Assembly (NCBI RefSeq): GCF_022828245.2
Contig: NZ_CP157587.1
Location: 310,001-374,000, forward strand
From: Nanosynbacter sp900555675
Lineage (GTDB): Bacteria; Patescibacteriota; Saccharimonadia; Saccharimonadales; Saccharimonadaceae
Direction of reading: 5' to 3'
Length of the DNA stretch: 64,000 nucleotides
The stretch's first letter is position 1, and each line of letters starts with the position of its first letter. The notes under the pieces were generated by a model. The model did not search any database, had not been told where the DNA came from, and was given only the letters and a program-made list of their open reading frames with translations. A program made the position numbers and the translations under genes. This document shows positions 57,916 through 64,000 of the stretch, one piece after another.

Positions 57916-58775
57916 AAGCTTCCTCGTTTGGATTTTGCTATAAGATGACTCGTTTTTGGTGAATATTCTCCCGCCAAATGCTCTTTCATAATTTCCGACA
58001 ACTTCTTTGCATATTTATCAGTTATTTCATGCCGCTGAGTTGCCATTGACGTATGAGTGATGTTGTTATGGTCTTTTGCCAATTTCTTCAGGTTTCTCTC
58101 GACAATCAGCGGATCGAGTTTTCCAGACAAAATAGCAATCGGAAGAGTGAGCTTAGCAATGTCATTCATTGTCGTCTGATTGATAATCGCAGTATTCAGG
58201 GCGATTAAAAACGACTCGGAGGTAACTTCATCAGCCTTAAATCCAGCGTCAGGCCAAATATTGTGCCGATCAGCGAATTGCAAAAAACGTTTCGAGCTGC
58301 GCGGATGGCTATTGAAAAACTCATAAAGCGCACGCAAAATCTTCTCTGGATGATGATTTTTTTCGTCAACCCTCGGATAATATATCGGCGGACTACACAA
58401 AATCAGCGACTTGCTTAATTTCGGATATTGCTTGGCGAGCTCTACGGCAGCCAGCGAGCCCATAGAATGACCGATGATAATATCGACGTGATTTATGAAT
58501 TCCCTGCGCAAAGTGGCGACGATGCTTGCGGCTTGGTCATGGGCGTTGTAGGATTTCCAATCAGGCTTGGGCGAATTGCCAAATCCCAGCATGTCAATTG
58601 CTATAACTCGCGTGTCCTTCGGCAAATATGGCTCCAGCGGCATCCATGTTCGCCACGAAGTTCCCAGTCCATGAATAAGTAAGATCGTCGCTTTCGGTTT
58701 TTCCGGACGAGAAAAATAATGCACGTTCAATGCATACGGAATCCGTAACCAGCGATGGATAATCTTGTCCAACAT
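57912..58775 (-). CDS. Alpha/beta hydrolase
   Basis: A 287-residue hydrolase: oxyanion strand ATILLIHGLGTSWRTW (about 29-44), nucleophile elbow IIGHSMGS (Ser near 103), acid in LSGKLDPLI (about 219) and a late His (ATQRHEIT). It has no signal peptide, so it should be cytoplasmic. A TATACT box ends 6 bases before the ATG. It shares a transcript with the CYTH gene. The substrate is unknown; esterase or lipid hydrolase is plausible. Confidence 0.85.
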   Translation of the reverse strand: MLDKIIHRWLRIPYALNVHYFSRPEKPKATILLIHGLGTSWRTWMPLEPYLPKDTRVIAIDMLGFGNSPKPDWKSYNAHDQAASIVATLRREFINHVDIIIGHSMGSLAAVELAKQYPKLSKSLILCSPPIYYPRVDEKNHHPEKILRALYEFFNSHPRSSKRFLQFADRHNIWPDAGFKADEVTSESFLIALNTAIINQTTMNDIAKLTLPIAILSGKLDPLIVERNLKKLAKDHNNITHTSMATQRHEITDKYAKKLSEIMKEHLAGEYSPKTSHLIAKSKRGSL

Positions 58776-58792
58776 ATTTTTAGTATACTATG

Positions 58793-58827
58793 AAAATACT
58801 CCGCCTGCATGTGAAACGGAGTATTTT
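58793..58827. terminator. Terminator after rpsI
   Basis: AAAATACTCCG and CGGAGTATTTT pair around CCTGCATGTGAAA; T-rich on both strands. It ends the large ribosomal operon and lies upstream of the hydrolase gene. Confidence 0.75.
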
Positions 58828-58845
58828 GTGATAGCCTTTTCTGTA

Positions 58846-59244
58846 CTAACGCTTAGAGAATTGTTCGCGCTTACGAGCAGAACGAAGACCGTACTTCTTG
58901 CGCTCTTTCTCGCGTGGGTCACGTTTCAATAGCTCAGCCTTCTTCAGAACTGGACGCAGGTCGGCGTGAGCTGCAGTCAAAGCCTTTGCAATGCCAAGCT
59001 TGATAGCGTCAACTTGACCAGCCAGACCGCCACCTTTAACTAGAATAGTAACGTCGAATTCTTTTTGCTTGCTGACAATTGCAAGTGGGTCGGTTACTTC
59101 TGCTAGTAAGGTTTTGTTGCCGTCCAGGTACTCAGCGGCAGGTTTGCCGTTGATAGTGATAGTACCTTTGCCAGGAAGTAGGCGAACGCTTGCTGAAGCA
59201 CTCTTGCGTCGACCTAAGCCGTAGAAATAAGTATCAGCAGCCAT
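58846..59244 (-). CDS. rpsI: Ribosomal protein uS9
   Basis: A 132-residue small-subunit protein. It starts with YFYGLGRRKSASASVRLLPG, has GGGLAGQVDAIKLGIAKAL and ends with the basic KRDPREKERKKYGLRSARKREQFSKR, whose last residues reach the P-site tRNA. It follows rplM by 1 base, the usual pair, and is the last gene of the operon. Confidence 0.97.
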   Translation of the reverse strand: MAADTYFYGLGRRKSASASVRLLPGKGTITINGKPAAEYLDGNKTLLAEVTDPLAIVSKQKEFDVTILVKGGGLAGQVDAIKLGIAKALTAAHADLRPVLKKAELLKRDPREKERKKYGLRSARKREQFSKR

Positions 59245-59245
59245 A

Positions 59246-59677
59246 TTACTTTACCTCAACTTTCTCTGGTGTTTGTGCTGTGTGAGCATGGTCGCTACCA
59301 GCAAAAATGCGTAGACGCTTTAGGCGCTCTGCTTGCAATTTGTTCTTTGGCAACATACCTTTAACAGCTTCTTCAATAATTCGCTCTGGGTGGCGTTCGC
59401 GCATTTCTTTGAATTGCGTTTCCTTAATTCCACCCGGGAAACCACTGTGGCGATAGTAATACTTATCAGTTTCCTTGTATCCAGTAACAACTGTTTGCGC
59501 AGCATTGATAACAACTACGTAGTCGCCACCGTCAATGTGAGGAGTGTAAGTTGGCTTGTATTTACCAGTCAAATGCTTGGCAATTTCTGTAGCCAAACGT
59601 CCAAGTGGCAATTCGCTAGCGTCAAACAATACCCAACGGCGAGAAACTTCAGATGGTTTTTGTGAATAAGTCTTCAT
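59246..59677 (-). CDS. rplM: Ribosomal protein uL13
   Basis: A 143-residue large-subunit protein with RRWVLFDASELPLGRLATEIAKHLTGK, GDYVVVINA, YYRHSGFPGGIKETQFKEM and EEAVKGMLPKNKLQAERLKRLRIFAG, all L13 hallmarks. The start at 59677 follows GGAAGGAAAATAAG and is 1 base after rplQ; a longer frame upstream would run inside rplQ. Confidence 0.97.
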   Translation of the reverse strand: MKTYSQKPSEVSRRWVLFDASELPLGRLATEIAKHLTGKYKPTYTPHIDGGDYVVVINAAQTVVTGYKETDKYYYRHSGFPGGIKETQFKEMRERHPERIIEEAVKGMLPKNKLQAERLKRLRIFAGSDHAHTAQTPEKVEVK

Positions 59678-59678
59678 C

Positions 59679-60065
59679 TTATTTTCCTTCCTTTGGCATT
59701 GGTTTAATATCGTCAACAAACTCGATGATCGCCATTTGAGCGCCGTCGCCGACTCGCAAACGTGTTCGTTCAACGCGAACGTGTCCGCTGGTTCGACCAC
59801 TTAGCTGTGGTGCGATTTCATCAACTAGTTTGTAAGCAGCGGCGCGTGTGCTTAATGCTGCAATCACCTGACGTCGGCTTGCTAGGTCGCCCTTTTTAGC
59901 CTTGGTGATGATTTTTTCAATGTGACGCTTTAGTTCCTTAGCCTTTGGCAAGGTGGTCTCGATCTTTCCGTACTCAACCAAGCTGGTAGCCAGACCTTTG
60001 AGTAGGGCTCGTCGCTGATCACGCTCGCGGCCGAACTTGCGCCCTTGATATCCGTGTCTATGCAT
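59679..60065 (-). CDS. rplQ: Ribosomal protein bL17
   Basis: A 128-residue protein at the exit-tunnel side of the large subunit. It starts MHRHGYQGRKFGRERDQRRA and has LATSLVEYGKIETTLPKAKELKRHIEKIITKAKKG-type sequence and the final RVGDGAQMAIIEFVD. It follows rpoA by 2 bases, the standard order. Confidence 0.96.
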   Translation of the reverse strand: MHRHGYQGRKFGRERDQRRALLKGLATSLVEYGKIETTLPKAKELKRHIEKIITKAKKGDLASRRQVIAALSTRAAAYKLVDEIAPQLSGRTSGHVRVERTRLRVGDGAQMAIIEFVDDIKPMPKEGK

Positions 60066-60067
60066 AG

Positions 60068-60991
60068 TTAAAACTCCAACTCCGCCATCTTGTCACGTAC
60101 TTCGTCTAGTGCCTTTGAACCGAAACCTTTCAATTCTCGCAAATCTTGCTCAGTCAAAGTTACCAAATCGCGAATAGTGCGGATTTCATTGTTAATTAGC
60201 GCGTTCGTCGTGCGGGCGCTTAAGTTTAGCTCTTCGATTGGCATTGCTAGCTCTGACTCTTCGTCTTCCTTAGCTGCGCCAAGTGCTGGCGCGCCAGTTA
60301 CCATCGTGTTGCCAGCCAAAGCTGTGTATTGGTTGACGAGAATCGCTGCTGCTTCTTCGAACGCCTCACGAGGTGTGATTGTACCGTTAGTTTCAACAGT
60401 GATTGCCAATTTATCCAAGTTCGTTTCCTGACCAACACGAGTTGAGTCGACTTTGTAGCGAACGCGCAGAACTGGCGAGTACATTGCGTCGATAGCAATC
60501 ATGTCGCTGTGCAAACGCTTTTCGCTTGACTCTTCAATTGTCTGGTAACCGCAACCTGCCTCAACTACCAAATCCATAACCAAATGCTTGTTTGGGTCGT
60601 CGATTGTAGCAATTACTTGCTCTGGGTTAACAACTTCAACGTCAGCATTAGTTTTAATGTCAGCGGCAGTTACTTCGCCAGCGCCAGTTTTCTCAATGCG
60701 CAGTTCAACTGGATCGTCAGTAAATACGCGCAGGTGAACGTTTTTCAAGTTCAACATAATGTCGACAACATCTTCTTTGATGCCCTCAACAGTGGTAAAC
60801 TCGTGAGTTGCGCCCTCAATCCTGAAAGCTACAACCGCGCCACCACGAACGCTTGACAATAGAACGCGTCGCAATGAGTTACCAAGAGTATTACCGTAGC
60901 CTGGGTGAAGTGGCTCGATTAGAAAAGTAGCACTGGTTTCTGAAATATCATCAACGCTCGCGAGTGCTGGATTGTAAATTGCTTTTGCCAT
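60068..60991 (-). CDS. rpoA: DNA-directed RNA polymerase subunit alpha
   Basis: A 307-residue subunit. The N-terminal domain starts the polymerase assembly (FLIEPLHPGYGNTLGNSLRRVLLSS, then GVKEDVVDIMLNLK-like here GIKEDVVDIMLNLK). The C-terminal domain (about 245-307) has MPIEELNLSARTTNALIN, IRTIRDLVTLTEQDL and GFGSKALDEVRDK, able to contact UP elements and regulators. It lies in the alpha operon between rpsD and rplQ. Confidence 0.97.
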   Translation of the reverse strand: MAKAIYNPALASVDDISETSATFLIEPLHPGYGNTLGNSLRRVLLSSVRGGAVVAFRIEGATHEFTTVEGIKEDVVDIMLNLKNVHLRVFTDDPVELRIEKTGAGEVTAADIKTNADVEVVNPEQVIATIDDPNKHLVMDLVVEAGCGYQTIEESSEKRLHSDMIAIDAMYSPVLRVRYKVDSTRVGQETNLDKLAITVETNGTITPREAFEEAAAILVNQYTALAGNTMVTGAPALGAAKEDEESELAMPIEELNLSARTTNALINNEIRTIRDLVTLTEQDLRELKGFGSKALDEVRDKMAELEF

Positions 60992-61012
60992 AATTCTTCC
61001 CTAACCCTTCTT

Positions 61013-61633
61013 TTATCGTGAGTAATACTCAACAATTAATTGCTCGTTGATGTCAGCTTCTGCTTCCTCGCGCTTTGGCAAACCAGTTACTTCAATCTTC
61101 AGCTTCTTGCTATCAGCTTTTAGCCAACTTAGTGGGCCTTGGACTGAATTGTTGATTACATCGTCAATTCGCGTAAAGTACTCTGACTTGGTACTCTTTG
61201 GACGAACCGTGATGACATCGCCGGCTTTAACGCGAATCGATGGAATATCGACGCGTCGGCCGTTCAATTCAAAATGTCCGTGGCTAACTAGTTGACGAGC
61301 TGCGCGGCGTGATACGGCAAATCCAGAACGATAAACAACGTTATCCAAACGGCGCTCTAATAGCTTCAGCAAGTTTTCGCCCGCCAAACCTTCTTGGGCG
61401 CGTGTTGCTTCGTCCATCAAGCGAGCAAACTGCTTTTCAACTAGGCCGTACAAGCGACGAACCTTCTGCTTTTCACGAAGCTGCGTAGCATATAGACTTG
61501 GCTTATTCTGTCGACCATGTGCGTGTTGACCTGGAATGCCAGATTTCTTCGCCAAAATTTTATGTGCTTTTGGATGAAGCGCATAACCTTCGCGGCGGCT
61601 TTGCTTGACAATTGGTGAATTATCTCGTGCCAT
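61013..61633 (-). CDS. rpsD: Ribosomal protein uS4
   Basis: A 206-residue protein with SRREGYALHPKAHKILAKKSG at the start, the KPSLYATQLREKQKVRRLYG helix, an S4 RNA-binding domain (LERRLDNVVYRSGFAVSRRAARQLVSHGHF) and the typical end EQLIVEYYSR. The zinc-binding cysteines of some S4 proteins are absent. It is a primary 16S-binding protein and may regulate the operon, as known for other bacteria. Confidence 0.97.
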   Translation of the reverse strand: MARDNSPIVKQSRREGYALHPKAHKILAKKSGIPGQHAHGRQNKPSLYATQLREKQKVRRLYGLVEKQFARLMDEATRAQEGLAGENLLKLLERRLDNVVYRSGFAVSRRAARQLVSHGHFELNGRRVDIPSIRVKAGDVITVRPKSTKSEYFTRIDDVINNSVQGPLSWLKADSKKLKIEVTGLPKREEAEADINEQLIVEYYSR

Positions 61634-61635
61634 AA

Positions 61636-62025
61636 TTATGCCCTCCGTGCCTTTCGTGGACGAACACCGCCGTGAGGCACGCCAGTTACGTCCTTAATGC
61701 TTTCTACTGAGATGTCGAAAGCGCTGACCGCACGGATAGCGGCGTCACGACCCAGGCCGACACCTTTCACGAAAACGTCAACAGATTTCAAGCCGTATTG
61801 AGTTTTCGCAGCTTCAGCAGCTTTTTCAGCAGCAACCTGTGAAGCATAGGCTGTACCTTTTTTGCTTCCACGGAAACCACATGCGCCAGCTGATGAAGCG
61901 GTTAGTACGTTACCCTTCTTGTCGGAAAAAGTAACGATAGTATTGTTAAATGTTGCCTGAATGTGCAGCTGACCAGCTGGGACTGATCGGCGCTGCTTCT
62001 TCTTGGTAGATTTTGCGTCTGCCAT
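61636..62025 (-). CDS. rpsK: Ribosomal protein uS11
   Basis: A 129-residue platform protein with IQATFNNTIVTFSDKKGNVLTASSAG, GFRGSKKGTAYASQVAAEKAA and the final DVTGVPHGGVRPRKARR. It lies between rpsM and rpsD with short gaps, as usual. Confidence 0.97.
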   Translation of the reverse strand: MADAKSTKKKQRRSVPAGQLHIQATFNNTIVTFSDKKGNVLTASSAGACGFRGSKKGTAYASQVAAEKAAEAAKTQYGLKSVDVFVKGVGLGRDAAIRAVSAFDISVESIKDVTGVPHGGVRPRKARRA

Positions 62026-62040
62026 TTCTTAGTCCTTTCT

Positions 62041-62427
62041 TTAGGTCTTACTTGCTGCTTTTGGTTGTGTACCGCCCACGGCGATGGCGCGACCCTTGCG
62101 AGTTCGTGCATTCGTACGAGTCCGCTGTCCGCGTGTTGGCAGTCCTGCTTTGTGGCGAAGACCGCGATAGGCGTTGATATCCTTCAAGCGCTTAATATTA
62201 TTTGCCACCAAGCGCTGGAGATCACCTTCAACGGTGTATTCGCTGTCAATAATTTCGCGAATCTTGTTTTCTTCAGCCTCGGTGAGATCTTTCACCCGAG
62301 TGGTCGGCTCAATTTTAGCCGCCGCAAGGATGCTCGAAGCGTGCTTTGGCCCAATACCGTAAATATAGGTGAGCGCAATTTGCACCTGCTTCTCTGTTGG
62401 GATAACTACCCCAGCAATTCGAGCCAT
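62041..62427 (-). CDS. rpsM: Ribosomal protein uS13
   Basis: A 128-residue head protein starting MARIAGVVIPTEKQVQIALTYIYGIG, with LQRLVANNIKRLKDINAYRGLRHKAGLPTRGQRTRTNARTRKG pieces that are universal. It contacts the A and P sites. It starts 3 bases after the rpmJ stop. Confidence 0.97.
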   Translation of the reverse strand: MARIAGVVIPTEKQVQIALTYIYGIGPKHASSILAAAKIEPTTRVKDLTEAEENKIREIIDSEYTVEGDLQRLVANNIKRLKDINAYRGLRHKAGLPTRGQRTRTNARTRKGRAIAVGGTQPKAASKT

Positions 62428-62429
62428 GC

Positions 62430-62546
62430 TTAACCCTGCCTTTGCTTATTCTTAGGTTTTTTCTTGTTGATGATATATAGTCGGCCTTTGCGGCGAACGA
62501 ACTTATCATCGGGACTGATTTTTTTCACACCTGCACGAACTTTCAT
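62430..62546 (-). CDS. rpmJ: Ribosomal protein bL36, zinc-free form
   Basis: A 38-residue protein: MKVRAGVKKISPDDKFVRRK, then GRLYIINKKKPKNKQRQG. The frame and position between infA and rpsM leave no doubt. The three Cys and one His that bind zinc in the usual L36 (CxxC, C and H) are replaced by Ser, Asp, Asn and Asn, so this is the zinc-free type. Confidence 0.95.
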   Translation of the reverse strand: MKVRAGVKKISPDDKFVRRKGRLYIINKKKPKNKQRQG

Positions 62547-62600
62547 AGAGTGTTTAAATCTCCCTTCCCGAGTAAACCCGAGATTACCGTTAATATTTAA

Positions 62601-62843
62601 CTACCGACCTTGAGATCGATCGTCACGTAGGCGGAAGCTGATTCGTCCCTTTGTAAGATCGTAAGGGGTCATCTCAACCTCAACCTTATCACCAGGCACC
62701 AGACGAATATAATGCTTGCGCATTCGTCCTGAAATGTGCGCGATGATACTATGGCCATTCTCCAGTTCCACCTTAAATTGAGTATTAGGCAGTGCTTCCA
62801 CTACCTTTCCTACCATTTTGATGACTTCCTTTTGACTCGCCAT
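62601..62843 (-). CDS. infA: Translation initiation factor IF-1
   Basis: An 80-residue OB-fold factor with VGKVVEALPNTQFKVELENG, HISGRMRKHYIRLVPGDKVEVEM and DLTKGRISFRLRDD. It opens the rpmJ-rpsM-rpsK-rpsD-rpoA operon. Its promoter leaves only about 9 bases of leader with no ribosome site, so initiation may be leaderless or nearly so. Confidence 0.97.
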   Translation of the reverse strand: MASQKEVIKMVGKVVEALPNTQFKVELENGHSIIAHISGRMRKHYIRLVPGDKVEVEMTPYDLTKGRISFRLRDDRSQGR

Positions 62844-62858
62844 AAGTTACAGTTGTCA

Positions 62859-62887
62859 ATTATACAGTACTAAACACAGTTTGACAA
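62859..62887 (-). promoter_or_regulatory. Promoter of the infA-rpmJ-alpha operon
   Basis: TTGTCA (62882-62887), 17-base spacer, TATAAT (62859-62864). The -35 box overlaps a TTGACA on the other strand, near the promoter of the divergent gene at 62949 (extended -10 TGCTATAAT, 62913-62918). Confidence 0.8.
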
Positions 62888-62948
62888 GGGTTTTCGCCGT
62901 AAATTTAAGTGCTATAATTGTACTATCAAATTTAACATAAGGATTTTT

Positions 62949-63524
62949 ATGGCAAGCAAGAAAAAACCGGCAAACTTTAAGGTTACAAAATCGAAGAATG
63001 AGATAATGACCGCAGCGCTAATCGGTCTGGTGACGGCTTTGATAGTGATAGTTATTGGCGTAATTTTACTACACGCCAACCAAACTTCTGACAAGACATT
63101 TCAAACAGCGGAAAAGGTTGATAATGGATCTGTGAACTTGGGGTCTTTGGTCTTTCGAATTGAAGGAGACAAAGCGGTTGTTCGCAACGATTCAGCCACG
63201 CAAGAGATTCGCGATTTTCTGAAGGCAGAAGTGAAGAAGTCAGGTTGTAAGGACAATAACGGCGTAGCTGTGGTAATCGCCCATTCTCAAGATGAGAAAC
63301 AATTGTTATTGGGCTATGGTTGCGGCAATTCTGCGGCACGAATGTTTGCAGTTAAGCAAGACGGCGGATGGAAAGCGATTTCCCCAACCAACCAATTTAA
63401 TTCGTTCGACATTCCGAGCTGTAAGATGGTTGATGAAAATAACATTAGTAATGAAATTGCGCCAGTCTGCCAAAATGAGAAAAAAGTTGGCGACAATTTA
63501 TCTTACGATTACAAAATACGATAA
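62949..63524 (+). CDS. Membrane-anchored hypothetical protein
   Basis: A 191-residue protein with a lysine-rich start, one membrane helix (about 19-42) and an outside domain of about 145 residues containing four cysteines. The outer part has an alternating alpha/beta pattern (VFRIEGDKAVVRNDSATQE, GVAVVIAHSQDEKQLLLGYG). No family is recognised. Its position between secY and infA replaces the usual adk/map genes. AAGGATTTTT precedes the ATG. Confidence 0.6.
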   Translation: MASKKKPANFKVTKSKNEIMTAALIGLVTALIVIVIGVILLHANQTSDKTFQTAEKVDNGSVNLGSLVFRIEGDKAVVRNDSATQEIRDFLKAEVKKSGCKDNNGVAVVIAHSQDEKQLLLGYGCGNSAARMFAVKQDGGWKAISPTNQFNSFDIPSCKMVDENNISNEIAPVCQNEKKVGDNLSYDYKIR

Positions 63525-63540
63525 TCCATTCACAAAAAGA

Positions 63541-63568
63541 ATTCCCCGCTTTTCGGCGGGGATTTTTA
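63541..63568. terminator. Bidirectional terminator between secY and 62949 gene
   Basis: ATTCCCCGC-TTTTC-GGCGGGGAT with T-runs on both sides (TTTTTAATG on plus, TTCTTTTTG on minus). Confidence 0.8.
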
Positions 63569-63575
63569 ATGTCAA

Positions 63576-64000
63576 TTATTTTCTCTTAAACAAACGACGC
63601 TTCTTATTCTTCTTTTTATCGCTATCAAGCAGCTCGTCTGGGTCAAAGTCGTCATATGTAACCATCAGCGCACGAGAGTTGACTTGTCGCAGAGTTTCAA
63701 GGGCAACAGATACGATAATCAATATTCCAGTACCGCCGATTGACAAGCGCAAACCTTGCAATCCTGTCAAATTGTACGTGAGATATTCCGCAACGAATGG
63801 CAGAATAGCCACGATTCCTAGGACAATTGAGCCGAACAAAATCAAGCGATTGACAGTCCTCATAAGGTATTTTTCAGTCTGAGCGCCCGGACGTACGCCT
63901 TCAATAAATCCGCCTTGCTTCTGCAGATTTTCGGCAATTTCGTTAGCGTTAAAGACGATTCCAGTGTAGAAATATGTAAAGGCAATAACCAAGATGAAGT
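63576..64000 (-). CDS. secY: Protein translocase subunit SecY (5' part outside window)
   Basis: The C-terminal 140 or so residues of SecY. The frame continues past the window edge (FILVIAFTYFYTGIVFN). Seen are PNEIAENLQKQGGFIEGVRPG (starting FNANEIAE), a conserved SecY stretch, helices around LILFGSIVLGIVAILPF and LRLSIGGTGILIIVSVALET, and a lysine-rich tail. Translocon channel of the Sec pathway. Its end faces the gene at 62949 across a shared terminator. Confidence 0.93.
   Translation of the reverse strand, partial: FILVIAFTYFYTGIVFNANEIAENLQKQGGFIEGVRPGAQTEKYLMRTVNRLILFGSIVLGIVAILPFVAEYLTYNLTGLQGLRLSIGGTGILIIVSVALETLRQVNSRALMVTYDDFDPDELLDSDKKKNKKRRLFKRK

Noticed and set aside
1..64000. 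UGA recoded to glycine (Gracilibacteria code)
   Set aside because: TGA ends genes cleanly (for example dus at 2718) and no conserved protein here contains an in-frame TGA.

Overview
The window looks like part of a small bacterial genome of the Patescibacteria/CPR type, most likely a Candidatus Saccharibacteria (TM7) member. This is inference. It rests on the tight gene packing, standard stop codons (TGA ends genes, which argues against the UGA-glycine Gracilibacteria/Absconditabacteria), and LPxTG-type surface proteins. A WhiB-family regulator also points to an epibiont living with Actinobacteria. Informational proteins lack many of their usual zinc or Fe-S cysteines.

Layout. 1-1271: end of the ATP synthase operon (atpD, atpC). 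1376-10941: kinase-like protein, dus, an RNA-rich intergenic region with a 47-residue zinc-ribbon gene and a tRNA-like element (3712-4354), a UvrD/RecB-like helicase-nuclease and a P-type ATPase. 11046-15778: Imm33-like protein, rRNA methyltransferase, tRNA-Gln, then a small island with a GmrSD-type (DUF262/DUF1524) restriction gene and a metalloprotease, bounded by a duplicated tRNA-Gln 3' end. 15872-21196: Gre-like factor, two-component system, ABC exporter and AI-2E permease. 21236-31255: cysS, an odd GC-rich gene, nrnA-like phosphoesterase, an LPKTG surface protein, recR, ybaB, a mannosyltransferase-like membrane protein, dnaB and dnaX. 31302-42772: hypotheticals and the secE-nusG-rplK / rplA / rplJ-rplL cluster, broken up by tsaC, eno, a GC-rich LAxTG adhesin and whiB. 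42862-48276: histidine kinase, YgjP-like protease, P-loop kinase, tRNA-Trp, a GT4/GH57 glucan pair and rpmG. 48551-52417: a candidate small RNA, a restriction-modification island with two C5 methyltransferases, and gene debris. 52428-58775: three tRNAs, TPR protein, DNA polymerase III delta'-like subunit, pseudouridine synthase, trpS, CYTH protein, hydrolase. 58846-64000: rpsI-rplM-rplQ-rpoA-rpsD-rpsK-rpsM-rpmJ-infA, and secY running off the edge.

Two expression styles stand out. At about 20 genes a -10 box ends only 6-10 bases before the start codon and there is no Shine-Dalgarno sequence, so the mRNAs should be leaderless or nearly so. A second group of GC-rich accessory genes (4093, 22814, 32128, 35937) has separate strong promoters, two of them almost identical, and long structured leaders, some of which bury the ribosome binding site. 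Ribosomal operons use TTGTTT-N17-TACAAT promoters with leader hairpins.

The main accessory functions are defence (GmrSD island, R-M island, orphan immunity protein) and host contact (two sortase-type surface proteins). Two or three structured RNAs could not be assigned to a known family by eye.
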